This document shows positions 22,584-32,177 of a stretch of DNA of 44,408 bases, one piece after another. The stretch's first letter is position 1, and every line of letters starts with the position of its first letter. The stretch comes from a virus. The notes beneath the pieces are model-generated. The model was not told the origin of the DNA. It made no database searches and saw nothing but the letters and a program-made list of their open reading frames with translations. Position numbers and translations under genes: made by a program. Location: IMG/VR virus record IMGVR_UViG_3300024520_000142, positions 1-44,408 of that record. The stretch is one strand, 5' to 3'.

Positions 22584-23027
22584 ATGTTGGAGGTATTAAA
22601 AGAAATTGACAAGTTAAAGACACTATTAGAAGAAAAGAACGATGCAACTGAAACTTTAAACAAACAATTATCCAGGCAAAAACTAGATCTTGAGAAATTA
22701 GAATCTAGAGTATCTGCTAAGCTAAACCATGCGTCAGCAATGGAAAGAGTCTATAAAAAGTATGAAGACTTTGACAATGAAGTTGCTGATTTTAATAAAA
22801 AGAAAATTAATTATTCAAGCAAGATGCAGACTATTGAGAAAAAAGAAAAAGAAGTTAATAAAGCTCAACAAGACTTAGATAAACAAGAAGAAGATGTAAG
22901 TAAAAAGAGTGCTGATTTATCTAGAAAAGTTCTTGCTTTAAAAGAACGTGAAGCTAACTTCGATAAGAAAAAAGATGACTTAAAGGCAATGATTAGTGGA
23001 CAAGCAATCAAGGACTTACTTAAATAA
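22584..23027 (+). CDS. Coiled-coil protein
   Basis: 147 residues, almost entirely heptad-like Lys/Glu/Leu (KLKTLLEEKNDATETLNKQ). Overlaps the next gene by TAATG. A structural, chaperone or assembly role is plausible from position. No family recognised. Confidence 0.7.
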   Translation: MLEVLKEIDKLKTLLEEKNDATETLNKQLSRQKLDLEKLESRVSAKLNHASAMERVYKKYEDFDNEVADFNKKKINYSSKMQTIEKKEKEVNKAQQDLDKQEEDVSKKSADLSRKVLALKEREANFDKKKDDLKAMISGQAIKDLLK

Positions 23028-23833
23028 TGACAAAAACTTTTGTTAATACGGGTTTTCATATAGTCGATAAACGTGATCTCAACCTTGAAATAGCTAGAGG
23101 TAATGTTAAAGGGTACACTTCTATTCACAAATTTGGTAATGCTCCTGATTTTGATACAGGTGATGGGTCTGTAGACATTTGGGATGGAGCGTTTGATGCT
23201 GGTCCTGATCTTATGAACTACACATATTCAGCAACAGCGAATATAGATTCTTTATCAAGTTCAGATGATGGCGATACTGTTGAGATTGAAGTGCAAGGAT
23301 TAGATGCTAACTTTGATTTAGTTGTCCAAACAGTTACATTAACAGGCCAAACTAGAGCTGCTTTAACAACTGATTTAATTCGAGTGTTTAGGTTGAAGAA
23401 TGTTGGTGCTACAGACTTAGCTGGAGTAGTCTATTGTTTTGTTAATGTAGCTACAACAGGAGGCGTTCCAAATACAATAGCTAACACTAGAGCTTTAATT
23501 TGTATAGGAAACAATCAAACCTTAATGGCTCTTTTTACAATACCTAATGGATGTACTGGCTATATGGATTCTTTTGAAGCTGCAGTAGCTGGTGCCAGTA
23601 AAACAGCTGAGTATCAGATTGACCTGTTTGCAAGGTCAGATGGTGGTGTTTTCCAATTAAAACATCGAGATTCTTTACAAGATACAGGTACAACTAATTG
23701 GAGACATTCATTTAAAGTCCCTGAGGTATTCCAAGCTAAAACAGATGTTGCAATGAGAGCAAATCTTTTAACAGCCAATAAAACAGAAGCCAATATTTCA
23801 GCAGGTTTTGATTTAATTCTTATAGACAATTAG
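23027..23833 (+). CDS. Virion structural protein candidate
   Basis: 268 residues, beta-rich, with few charges and no catalytic motif (GNVKGYTSIHKFGNAPDFD near the start; VFQAKTDVAMRANLLTANK near the end). Lies between the coiled-coil protein and the head-tail adaptor. Probable head or neck component. Confidence 0.6.
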   Translation: MTKTFVNTGFHIVDKRDLNLEIARGNVKGYTSIHKFGNAPDFDTGDGSVDIWDGAFDAGPDLMNYTYSATANIDSLSSSDDGDTVEIEVQGLDANFDLVVQTVTLTGQTRAALTTDLIRVFRLKNVGATDLAGVVYCFVNVATTGGVPNTIANTRALICIGNNQTLMALFTIPNGCTGYMDSFEAAVAGASKTAEYQIDLFARSDGGVFQLKHRDSLQDTGTTNWRHSFKVPEVFQAKTDVAMRANLLTANKTEANISAGFDLILIDN

Positions 23834-23842
23834 GAGATTTAA

Positions 23843-24496
23843 ATGTTAGGATCAACATTTTACACATACGTACTAAAAAAGTTCATTCGTACAGACAAAG
23901 AAACAGAAGCATACCAGGCAATGACTGATATTATCAGTGATATGCGAATTCAATTCAATGCTGAACCTTTTAAAGAAGAAGCTTATATTGTAGGTATTAC
24001 AACTTTAGGTGAGTACCGAATTGCAATTCCATCTGACTTTGGTCACTTAATAGGTGACATTACTCTTATAGACCCTGATTCAAATGCTCGTAGGGAATTG
24101 AAGAAATTGGACAAACAAGAATATGATCGCAAATACGCTGATAGATTGTTTGATACTTTTGGTGATACATACTCAGGTGAACCAATTGACTACTGTCTTT
24201 ACGGAGAACAATTCTTCCTAGGTCCTGTACCTGATAAAATCACATACAAATATCAAATTAATTACTCAACTGAAGATTCTACTGAAATTACTTCAGCAAC
24301 TACAAATGTTCCTTTTACAGACAAGCATCGAAATATTGTCCGTTCCGGAGTCTTAGCAGAGCTACATGAGTTATTAGAGAACTATCAAGAAGCTGGATAT
24401 TGGAAAGCAATTTATCAAAATGGTTTAGATAAGGTTATTGCTAATGACAATGACAATATTGCAGATCATATGAATACAACTTATAACGGAATTTAG
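23843..24496 (+). CDS. Head-tail adaptor / tail tube-like protein
   Basis: 217 residues. The pattern of a helical N-terminus (KKFIRTDKETEAYQAMTDII), a loop-rich centre with ADRLFDTFGDTYSGEPIDYC and FFLGPVPDK, and a helical end (AELHELLENYQEAGYWKAIY) is typical of podovirus adaptor proteins of the P22 gp4/T7 gp11 type that join the portal to the tail. Confidence 0.65.
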   Translation: MLGSTFYTYVLKKFIRTDKETEAYQAMTDIISDMRIQFNAEPFKEEAYIVGITTLGEYRIAIPSDFGHLIGDITLIDPDSNARRELKKLDKQEYDRKYADRLFDTFGDTYSGEPIDYCLYGEQFFLGPVPDKITYKYQINYSTEDSTEITSATTNVPFTDKHRNIVRSGVLAELHELLENYQEAGYWKAIYQNGLDKVIANDNDNIADHMNTTYNGI

Positions 24497-24506
24497 GAGG
24501 TTTTAA

Positions 24507-25265
24507 ATGGCAGTACCAACTACTCAATGGGATGAAAATGCACCAGCTGGAACAGACAGTATTGCAAGTGGTGATAATGAAATAAGAACAATGAAACAAC
24601 AAGTTCGTGAAGTAGTTGCTGTTGACCATGAATTCACCTCTTCGCAAACTGCTTCTACTGGTGGACAACATTTGCAAGTTACTTTACAAAATCAGACAGA
24701 TGTTGGAATTGGTGCTAATGGAACAACAGCCATAGGAACTCAAGGAGCATCAGGTAGTGGTCAATTAGTTTATACTACTGAATCAGATTCAGATATTGTT
24801 ATAGTTGATACTAATGATAAATTATCATTCTCTTCTATCTCTGCTGTAGCTAATATGTCTGTTTTAATGGAATTTATATACCCTGTAGGTTCTATCTATA
24901 TGAATGCATCTGTTTCAACAAATCCTGGAACATTGTTAGGTGTAGGTACTTGGACAGCAATGGTTGATGAAGTTGTTGTAGGTAAGAACTCAAGTGGAAC
25001 ATTTGACACTTTAGGTACATTAGCAACTGGTGCTGAAACAGTACAATTATCTGCTGTTGAATCTGGAGTTGCTGCTCACACACACAGCATTCCAACATCA
25101 CAAGATAATAATGGTGGGTCGGCTGCATATGTACAGCAAGCACAAGCAACAACTACTTCTACTATTACGGGTGGTGCAGTTACAGGTGGTGCAGCTCAAG
25201 CTGCATCTGCTCACAATAATATCCAGCCTACATATGTAGCTTATATGTGGAGGAGAACTGCTTAA
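24507..25265 (+). CDS. Tail fibre protein with collar/receptor-binding C-terminal domain
   Basis: 252 residues. The C-terminal half matches the tail-collar type: IYPVGSIYMNASVSTNPG (about 124-141), LGVGTWTAMVDEVVVGK, AAHTHSIP and NNIQPTYVAYMWRRTA at the end. This domain in T4-like and other phages lies in baseplate or short-fibre proteins and coordinates metal through its HxH motif (HTH here). The N-terminal half is likely the attachment part. It overlaps the next gene by one base (TAATG). Confidence 0.8.
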   Translation: MAVPTTQWDENAPAGTDSIASGDNEIRTMKQQVREVVAVDHEFTSSQTASTGGQHLQVTLQNQTDVGIGANGTTAIGTQGASGSGQLVYTTESDSDIVIVDTNDKLSFSSISAVANMSVLMEFIYPVGSIYMNASVSTNPGTLLGVGTWTAMVDEVVVGKNSSGTFDTLGTLATGAETVQLSAVESGVAAHTHSIPTSQDNNGGSAAYVQQAQATTTSTITGGAVTGGAAQAASAHNNIQPTYVAYMWRRTA

Positions 25266-26791
25266 TGGCAATTTCCACAAATAAAAAAGGTAGTGTTTTA
25301 CTTATAAACGGTATTGATATATCAACACCTGCTGAGTATATAGATGACAGTTCTGCTAGAGACTCTGTTAATTTTGAGTTGTCACGTAATGTTCTTGCTA
25401 AACGTTCAGGAACAACTGTAATTGGCGTAGCTATTTCTACTACAGACGATATTATGGCTGGTCGTCAATACAATCGTGCAGGCACATTGTTTAATGTAAG
25501 ATTTGGTCAGAGTAAAATTGAATATGATGCAAGTGGTACTTGGACTGATTTAGGGACTACATTAACTGGAACTACGATTGACTTAGTAGATACTGCTATT
25601 CCAACTTTAAGTAGTAAGCGAATTCTATGCTCATCTAATGGAATTGATGGAATACAAAAGTGGGTAGGAACAGGTAATTTTGGATTACTTGGTGGATCAC
25701 CTCCTACACCTAAGTTTATACAAGAATACAAGACTTACTTAGTAACTGCTAATATCCAAGGTGGTACAGATGTAACACAAAGGGTACAGTGGTCTGATAC
25801 TGCTAATCCTGAAGAATGGAGTACAGGTAACTCTGGTTCAGTAGACTTAGTAGAAGATGGTGAGGATATTACAGGTTTAGGGTTATTTGGTAACTACATT
25901 ACTGTCCATAAGAAAACATCTATTTACTTAGGTTATTTGGTATCAACAACAGCAATTTTTAGATTTGATCGTAAGGACACTGGAGCAGGTGCAATTGCTA
26001 ATGGTTCAATTGTTAATATACCTGGTGGTGGACAATTGTTCTTAGCTCAGGATGGAATTAGAATATTCAATGGTATATCTACTCAATTAATACCTTCTAA
26101 AGTAAATGATGAAATTAGAGACACTTTAAATAAAGATGCAGCTGCTAGAGCATATTCAGTATTAGTACAAGAGAATGATGAGATTTGGATTGGCTTACCA
26201 ATTGGTTCACAAACAACAGGTGAAACAGTTTATAAGTATAACTATATTAATGGAACTTTGCTTAAAGACTCGCGTACTAGTGCTACTACAATGTGGTTAG
26301 GAACAGGATCTACATCAGCTACTTGGGACAGTTTATCAATTAATTGGGATAACTATAACGAACGTTGGAACAGTGGTTCATTAGTTGCTGGAGCTGATCA
26401 AATCAATATTGGCTCTACAGACGGATTAACAGTTAAAGTTGATTTAACCCAAACAGATGATAATAGTTCTGCAATCAATGCCTTTTGGGTAACTAAAGAC
26501 TTTCAAGATTCACAAGAACGAATTGGTCGTTGGCAAAGACTTGAGTTATGGGCTAAAGGAACAAGTTTAACTGTTGAATACTCTACAGACCAAGGTAATA
26601 CATGGGTTACTTTTAGTGGAAGTCCTATTACTCTTGGTAATAATTATCCAACCTTTGACGCACCATATGTACTATATTTTGATGTAATAGCACAACAAGT
26701 TAGATTTAGATTCAGTGATAATTCCTCTACAAACTCGTTAGGAATTAAACAGTTCACATTGGGTTATCATCCAAGGGAGTTACGTCAATAA
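25265..26791 (+). CDS. Tail nozzle-like beta-propeller protein
   Basis: 508 residues from MAISTNKKGSVLLINGID. Multiple propeller-type repeats (KRILCSSNGIDGIQKWVGTG, GLGLFGNYITVHKKTSIYLG, GQLFLAQDGIRIFNG). Resembles podovirus tubular tail protein B / P22 gp10-class nozzle proteins in length, position after the adaptor and repeat type. An upstream ATG gives six extra residues but overlaps the fibre gene with no ribosome site. Confidence 0.65.
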   Translation: MAISTNKKGSVLLINGIDISTPAEYIDDSSARDSVNFELSRNVLAKRSGTTVIGVAISTTDDIMAGRQYNRAGTLFNVRFGQSKIEYDASGTWTDLGTTLTGTTIDLVDTAIPTLSSKRILCSSNGIDGIQKWVGTGNFGLLGGSPPTPKFIQEYKTYLVTANIQGGTDVTQRVQWSDTANPEEWSTGNSGSVDLVEDGEDITGLGLFGNYITVHKKTSIYLGYLVSTTAIFRFDRKDTGAGAIANGSIVNIPGGGQLFLAQDGIRIFNGISTQLIPSKVNDEIRDTLNKDAAARAYSVLVQENDEIWIGLPIGSQTTGETVYKYNYINGTLLKDSRTSATTMWLGTGSTSATWDSLSINWDNYNERWNSGSLVAGADQINIGSTDGLTVKVDLTQTDDNSSAINAFWVTKDFQDSQERIGRWQRLELWAKGTSLTVEYSTDQGNTWVTFSGSPITLGNNYPTFDAPYVLYFDVIAQQVRFRFSDNSSTNSLGIKQFTLGYHPRELRQ

Positions 26792-27933
26792 TGGCAGATA
26801 TTAATATTCAAGATGATATTATATTTCCTGAGCCTGAGAATCAGAAAGAAATTGATCTTTATAAAACACTACAAGATACACACAGGCAAGTAGTAGATAC
26901 TTTTAGTGCTTTTGAAGATATTGCTGCTATTACTGCTGGTGATGGGTTGTTAGATACTTCTGATGTTTTTAGTGTACGAGTTGATACAACGACAATTGAG
27001 ATTACAGCTGATGTTTTAAATGTTGTAGATGGTGGAATTGGTTCAGATCAACTAGCTAATACTTCTGTAATTACAGCTAAAATTGCTGATGACGCAGTTA
27101 CCGAAGCAAAGTTACAGTTTAGTAACAACGCTTTTATGGAAGCTCTTATTTCAGGTGGTGGTTCAACAGTTGATTTAATTAAAGCTAATACTACTAACTA
27201 TCTTGAATTTGGTACTGAGATTACCTTCTCAACAGGTGCTGTTATTAAATTGTTTTCCGTAGATACTACGTTAGTTGATAATTCCGACCAAATATTACCA
27301 ACTCAAAAAGCAATTAAAACCTATATTGATTCTAATACTAGTGGAACTGGAATTGAAGTTTTTACAGCAAGTGGAACATTTAATGTACCTTCAGATGTAA
27401 GTTTCGTATTAATAGATGCAACAGGTCAAGGTGGAGGAGCTTCAAGAGGTATTGATGCTGGTAATGGTGGAGGAGGAGGAGGAGCTGGTGAGTATGTTCA
27501 AGATTACGGTGTTTCTGTAACTCCAGGTGGTACTGTTACTGTTACTTTAGCAAATACTGGTGGTGTTGGTGGAACGGGTGCTTCGGGTGCTCCTGGTACT
27601 GCTGGTAGTAATGCAGTGTTTGGTTCTATTACTTTATTAGGTGGTGGTCTTGGTACTGGAGCAACAGCAGGTTCTGGTGGAGGTAGTGGAGTATTTGATG
27701 CATCAACTACAACTGGTGGTTCTGGATTTCAACAAGGTGGAGACGGAGCAGCAGGTGCAGGCGACGGTGGAGGTGGAGGTGCTAATCCTTTCGGAAGTGG
27801 TGGAGACGGAGGAAGTGGTAGTTCTGCTGGAGACAATGCAACAGGATTTGGAGCAGGTGGTGGTGGTGGAGATGGAAGTCCAGGAGCTGATGGTGGTAAT
27901 GGATCTGACGGAGTTATTATTGTTAAGTATTAA
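26791..27933 (+). CDS. Tail fibre with polyglycine adhesin domain
   Basis: 380 residues. N-terminal third is a virion-binding region (FPEPENQKEIDLYKTLQDTH). The repeated DGGIGSDQLANTSVITAKIA pattern is a common fibre shaft element. From about residue 205 the sequence is dominated by Gly-rich runs such as GNGGGGGGAGEY, ending GVIIVKY. Such domains form polyglycine-II bundles in phage adhesins such as S16 gp38. Strong low-complexity bias is expected. Confidence 0.8.
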   Translation: MADINIQDDIIFPEPENQKEIDLYKTLQDTHRQVVDTFSAFEDIAAITAGDGLLDTSDVFSVRVDTTTIEITADVLNVVDGGIGSDQLANTSVITAKIADDAVTEAKLQFSNNAFMEALISGGGSTVDLIKANTTNYLEFGTEITFSTGAVIKLFSVDTTLVDNSDQILPTQKAIKTYIDSNTSGTGIEVFTASGTFNVPSDVSFVLIDATGQGGGASRGIDAGNGGGGGGAGEYVQDYGVSVTPGGTVTVTLANTGGVGGTGASGAPGTAGSNAVFGSITLLGGGLGTGATAGSGGGSGVFDASTTTGGSGFQQGGDGAAGAGDGGGGGANPFGSGGDGGSGSSAGDNATGFGAGGGGGDGSPGADGGNGSDGVIIVKY

Positions 27934-27966
27934 GAGGATAGAAATTTATAAATAAAGGGAGTAATT

Positions 27967-28995
27967 ATGGTTAAGAAGTCAACCAGTACAGCTATTGGTA
28001 CAGGATTAGGGGCTGTAGGAGGATCGTTTTTTGGTAATCCTATGTTAGGAGCATCTTTAGGTGGATCATTAGGTAGTTTATTTGGTTCTGATGGCAGTAA
28101 TAATGATTTAGAAGATTTACGTACTCCCGAACAAATAGCTGCTGCTCAAGCATTGCAAAGTTTAGGACAAACAGGATCTGGTGCTGGTATTACTTTAGGT
28201 AAAGCTTTTGAAGGACCTCTAGGTAACTTCCAACAAACAGGAGCAGAGCAACAAGCTCTAGGTCAATTACAAGGTTTATTTGGTGGGCAGGAATTAACCC
28301 AAGCACAAGATGTCTTTAGTAAAGCTGCTGAAGCTAAGTTTAATCCAGACGATCCTAGTTCTGGTTTTGCTGCATTTAGCCGAGCCTTAGCAAAGTCTGG
28401 TGGAGAAGCTCAAGACAAACTTAACCAACAAGCTGCTATTACAGGTGGTGTTTTCGGTTCAGGTAGAGGTCGAGATACTGCTTCTTTACAGGCTGATTTG
28501 TCTAACCAACGTGGGCAATTCTTAGCGAATCTATTCCAAAATCAACAACAAGTTGCTTTACAAGGTGCTCAAGGACTACAAGATATTGCTACTCAAAGAG
28601 CTGGTTTATCTGCTCAGTTACAACAACAAGGAGCAATTGAACGTCAACTTAAAGATCAAAAAGCTAAAGCTGCATTGGGCGAATTTAAAAGACAACGTGG
28701 TGAAGAGTTACGCAGGATTGATTTATTAAGTGCTGAAGCTAATCGTAATCCATTCTTAGGAATTAGTTCAATACCTGGTGGTCAAAGTGGATTTAGTCAA
28801 TTAGCTAATTCAGTTTTAGGTAGTGCTGGACAATCAATTGGATCAGATCCTAGTGGATTCTTAAGTGGATTAAAAGGTTTATTTGGTGGTGGTGGAACAG
28901 CTTCATCGTCAGCAAGATCTTTAAATTTACCATCACCACAATCTTTTACTAACTCATTTGCTTCTGGTGCTGCATCAGCATTACCAAAATTCTAA
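27967..28995 (+). CDS. Probable DNA-ejection protein 1
   Basis: 342 residues. A Gly/Leu-rich N-terminus (GTGLGAVGGSFFGNPMLG) and Gln/Ala-rich helical body (NQQQVALQGAQGLQDIATQ) are typical of P22-type ejection proteins that leave the capsid with the DNA and help it cross the envelope. First of three large adjacent genes in the same class; 11 bp before the next. Confidence 0.65.
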   Translation: MVKKSTSTAIGTGLGAVGGSFFGNPMLGASLGGSLGSLFGSDGSNNDLEDLRTPEQIAAAQALQSLGQTGSGAGITLGKAFEGPLGNFQQTGAEQQALGQLQGLFGGQELTQAQDVFSKAAEAKFNPDDPSSGFAAFSRALAKSGGEAQDKLNQQAAITGGVFGSGRGRDTASLQADLSNQRGQFLANLFQNQQQVALQGAQGLQDIATQRAGLSAQLQQQGAIERQLKDQKAKAALGEFKRQRGEELRRIDLLSAEANRNPFLGISSIPGGQSGFSQLANSVLGSAGQSIGSDPSGFLSGLKGLFGGGGTASSSARSLNLPSPQSFTNSFASGAASALPKF

Positions 28996-29006
28996 AGGAG
29001 GTCACA

Positions 29007-30284
29007 ATGGCTGGAGGAGTACCAATAAATAGTTTACAAGACCTTCTATTACTGAGGGAATTAAGAGATCAGGCTGATCCATTTAAGTCTGGTATTAAGG
29101 CATTGGCTCAAGGAGTTTCGGCTGGAATTGCTGAAAGACAGGAAGAGGCTAAAGCTAACAAACAAAGAGAAGCTAATTTTGCTCAGTTTTCAAAAATTGC
29201 AGAGAATAATACTAACTCAGGAAAATTAATAAAGAAATTATCAATTGAGCCTTTAACTGGTAAAACAAAATTCAGTCTTTCATTACCGACTGAAGCTGAA
29301 AAGAAAATTCAAAGAGAATCTAAGATTGATGAAGATTTTAGATTAGCTGTGAAAGAAAATAAATCTTCTACTGAAATAGGCAGACAGTTTCCAGGCAAAG
29401 CAAAAGAAATTGCAGAACTGGAAGAACTTAATATTTTATCTCCTCAAGGTGCTGTACCAATACCAGGTCAAGTCCCTGGAGTTCAACAAGTACAAGCAGA
29501 TGGAACAGTTGGAGGTGGTCAACCAACGACAGGACAAGATAGAATCATAACAGAGGTAACTCCTCAAGGTAGAGCTAAGACAACTATTTCAAAATCTGGT
29601 AAAATTGCAGAACAAGAAACTAAAGCTGTAGGTAAAGTAAGAGGAACTCAATTCGAACAAGGTGCAAAATCATTAGCTAACTTCAATCGTGTAAAACAAG
29701 CATCTATTGGTATGGTTTCTGCTGCTAAAAGAGTTTTTAAAGAACAAGGTGGTTTTGGTTTTGTACAAGGAATTAAAGGTAAAGTTAAAAGAGCAGCTGC
29801 TAAAAGTGGACTTGTTAAGGTTGCTGCAGAAGATGCTCAAGCAGGTAGAGCCGAACTTATAGGTCAAACTCAAGAGATGGTACTTTCACTTTCACCAATC
29901 CTTACTAACCAAAATAGGGTTATCCAAGGTGTTCTTGAGATGCTTGGTAAAACAATACCTGATGCAGATAAACCTACTACAGGAGCAGAATTTACAGCAC
30001 AATTAAAACAAACAACCCAAAATGCTTTCCGTTTAAGCTTTGCATTATCAGCTGGAGCTTTAACTGTTGGAGAAATTGAAGACTTAAATAAAGGTGGAAC
30101 TCAAGAAGAAATTGTTAGTACAATGCGTGATGTTATGGCAAGATCAACAGTAAAAGAAGAAGCTGATAAATTCTTTAAAGAACAGTGGGGAGAAATACTT
30201 AATTCTCCAGCTTCGGTAGCTGAAGATATATTTGCTGATAGAGAACAACAACCTTTACAAATCAATAGTGTAACTAGGAATTAA
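29007..30284 (+). CDS. Probable DNA-ejection protein 2
   Basis: 425 residues, mostly helical, Lys/Ala/Gln-rich (AKANKQREANFAQFSKIAEN). No enzymatic motif seen, so no transglycosylase activity is claimed. AAAGGAGG precedes the ATG. Assignment rests on position, length and composition. Confidence 0.6.
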   Translation: MAGGVPINSLQDLLLLRELRDQADPFKSGIKALAQGVSAGIAERQEEAKANKQREANFAQFSKIAENNTNSGKLIKKLSIEPLTGKTKFSLSLPTEAEKKIQRESKIDEDFRLAVKENKSSTEIGRQFPGKAKEIAELEELNILSPQGAVPIPGQVPGVQQVQADGTVGGGQPTTGQDRIITEVTPQGRAKTTISKSGKIAEQETKAVGKVRGTQFEQGAKSLANFNRVKQASIGMVSAAKRVFKEQGGFGFVQGIKGKVKRAAAKSGLVKVAAEDAQAGRAELIGQTQEMVLSLSPILTNQNRVIQGVLEMLGKTIPDADKPTTGAEFTAQLKQTTQNAFRLSFALSAGALTVGEIEDLNKGGTQEEIVSTMRDVMARSTVKEEADKFFKEQWGEILNSPASVAEDIFADREQQPLQINSVTRN

Positions 30285-30288
30285 ATAT

Positions 30289-32019
30289 ATGAGTTCATTT
30301 ACATACGAAACAAATAAAGGTTCTTTCACAATTGATTCTAATAGACCGTTAAATCCTGAAGAATTAGCTGAACAAATTAAAATTCAAGAAGCTAAAGACA
30401 TGTCTATTGGTGAAATTATATCAAGTAATTTTGTTAAGGCAGCTAAAGGAACATTTCAAGAAGGTGTTGTTCCAATTGCTAAAGGTTTAGATGTTGCTGC
30501 TTTTGGATTACCTAGAACAATGTTAAAAGCATTTAATCCTGAACTAGATAAGCAAATGTTTCCAGATCAAGAAACTTTAGGTGGGAAAGTTTTCAACATA
30601 GCTTCTCAAGTTAGAGGATTACTTAAAGGTGGAGCTGTTAAAGCTGGTGAAGCTGTTGGAGCTAAGTTAATTCCTAAAGCTGCAACGTTAGGTCAAAAGA
30701 TAAAGAAAGGTGCAACAATTGCTGGAGTTGGTGGAGCAACGCAGTTTGTAGGAGATCCTGAAAAAACTTTATTAGATCAAATAGGTAAGCAGGGAATTCA
30801 AGGTGCTTTAAGTGCAGGCATTGGTGCTGGTGTTCCGGTAGCTGGAGCAGGCATTGCTAAGGGAAAAGAGCTAGGTCAAACATTTTCTAAAGGAGCTAAA
30901 GGGTTTGTTTCTGATGCTTTGGTACCTAAAATGATGGAGAAATTTGGTAATTCTGTTTCTAAACTTGGGAGTAAGTTTACTAAGTTTGCTGAAGAAAAAT
31001 TAAACATACCAAAACAGTCTTTAGAGGTTATTAAAAATAAAGGTGAGGCTGTTCTTGATGAAGTATTTGCAGCAACAAGAGGAGCTACTGATGATATTGC
31101 CAATAGGTTACAAAGAGGATTAGGTACCATGCGTACAATAGCTGATGATGCTTATACTCAAGCAATGGATTCTGTGCCAAACAATCATTTGTTTTCTATT
31201 AACAAGACATACAATAAATTAAGAGGTCACTTACGAGAAAATAAATTAATTGATTTACAAGGTAACTTAACTCAAAGAGGTCAAGAAGCAAGAGCTGTAA
31301 ATAAAAGATTAATAAACATTTATGATGATATGAATCGAGGTGTTGTTGGCGAAGGTCGTACAATAGCAACTGGTAAAGTTCAAAAAAATGACTTTAATTT
31401 TTATAGAGATGAACTAAGTGATTTATACAGTCAAAGCCCTAAAGACAGAATTATATTTGATACTATAGACAGTCTTTACGATGATGCAGCTGAATCAGGT
31501 TTTCAAGGTTTAAAAGAAGGTAGAGCATTGCAAAAAAGAGCTTTTCAAATGGAAAAGAAATTTGCTAACAGTGCATTAACTAAAGAACAAAAATTAAATA
31601 GATATCATAAGTGGACATCTGAAGAGAAAAGAGATTTAAAAGAATTAACAGGTTACATTGAAGACACTTTCCCTACTGATGCTGGAATTATTGATGATCT
31701 TGAATCAACTGTTTCTTCTGCTGACTTACAAGTTATGCGAAATAAAATAGGTCCTGAAGTTATGAGAAAAGATTTAAAATCAGCTATCGATAAAGAAAAT
31801 TTTAATACAATCAAATCAAAGTGGGCATCTATCTTGGATGATCCAGTAGATGACATTTTTAATGAAATTAAACAAGTTAGAACAGGTAGAGCAATAAGAA
31901 GGTTTGCTGAAAAAGCAGCCGTACCAGCAGTGTTAGCTACTGGTGTAGCTTCTGGTATTGGATATGGAATGTACCGTCTTGGAGCAGAAGGTGTGCAAGA
32001 CTTATTTGGAGATTTCTAA
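30289..32019 (+). CDS. Probable DNA-ejection protein 3
   Basis: 576 residues. Helical, Ala/Lys-rich, with a Gly/Ala hydrophobic stretch at about 140-200 and another at the C-terminus (VLATGVASGIGYGMYRLG) that could insert into membrane. Stop overlaps the ATG of the next small gene. Assignment from position, size and composition. Confidence 0.6.
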   Translation: MSSFTYETNKGSFTIDSNRPLNPEELAEQIKIQEAKDMSIGEIISSNFVKAAKGTFQEGVVPIAKGLDVAAFGLPRTMLKAFNPELDKQMFPDQETLGGKVFNIASQVRGLLKGGAVKAGEAVGAKLIPKAATLGQKIKKGATIAGVGGATQFVGDPEKTLLDQIGKQGIQGALSAGIGAGVPVAGAGIAKGKELGQTFSKGAKGFVSDALVPKMMEKFGNSVSKLGSKFTKFAEEKLNIPKQSLEVIKNKGEAVLDEVFAATRGATDDIANRLQRGLGTMRTIADDAYTQAMDSVPNNHLFSINKTYNKLRGHLRENKLIDLQGNLTQRGQEARAVNKRLINIYDDMNRGVVGEGRTIATGKVQKNDFNFYRDELSDLYSQSPKDRIIFDTIDSLYDDAAESGFQGLKEGRALQKRAFQMEKKFANSALTKEQKLNRYHKWTSEEKRDLKELTGYIEDTFPTDAGIIDDLESTVSSADLQVMRNKIGPEVMRKDLKSAIDKENFNTIKSKWASILDDPVDDIFNEIKQVRTGRAIRRFAEKAAVPAVLATGVASGIGYGMYRLGAEGVQDLFGDF

Positions 32020-32177
32020 TGGCCTGGACTAAACAAACAAAAGCAACAACAACAAATAAAGGTTGGGGACAAGCTGGTTGGGGATCTAGCCGATGGGGAA
32101 GTCCTTCCGGTTATGTAAATTGGGCTAAGCAGACTAAACCAACAGATACTTGGACTAAACAAACAAAGGTAACGTAA
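32019..32177 (+). CDS. 52-residue Trp-rich repeat protein
   Basis: Read from the DNA. W(T/A)KQTK occurs three times (about residues 3-8, 35-40 and 46-51), separated by GWGQAGWGSSRWGS. Six or more tryptophans in 52 residues. ATG overlaps the stop of the ejection gene; the next gene's ATG follows its stop directly. Function unknown; a virion or membrane-interaction role is a guess from the Trp content. Confidence 0.7.
   Translation: MAWTKQTKATTTNKGWGQAGWGSSRWGSPSGYVNWAKQTKPTDTWTKQTKVT

Noticed and set aside
27641-27955. 104-codon frame inside the glycine-rich fibre gene
   Set aside because: Shadow of the GGN-rich repeats; Val/Leu/Glu low complexity and no ribosome site.
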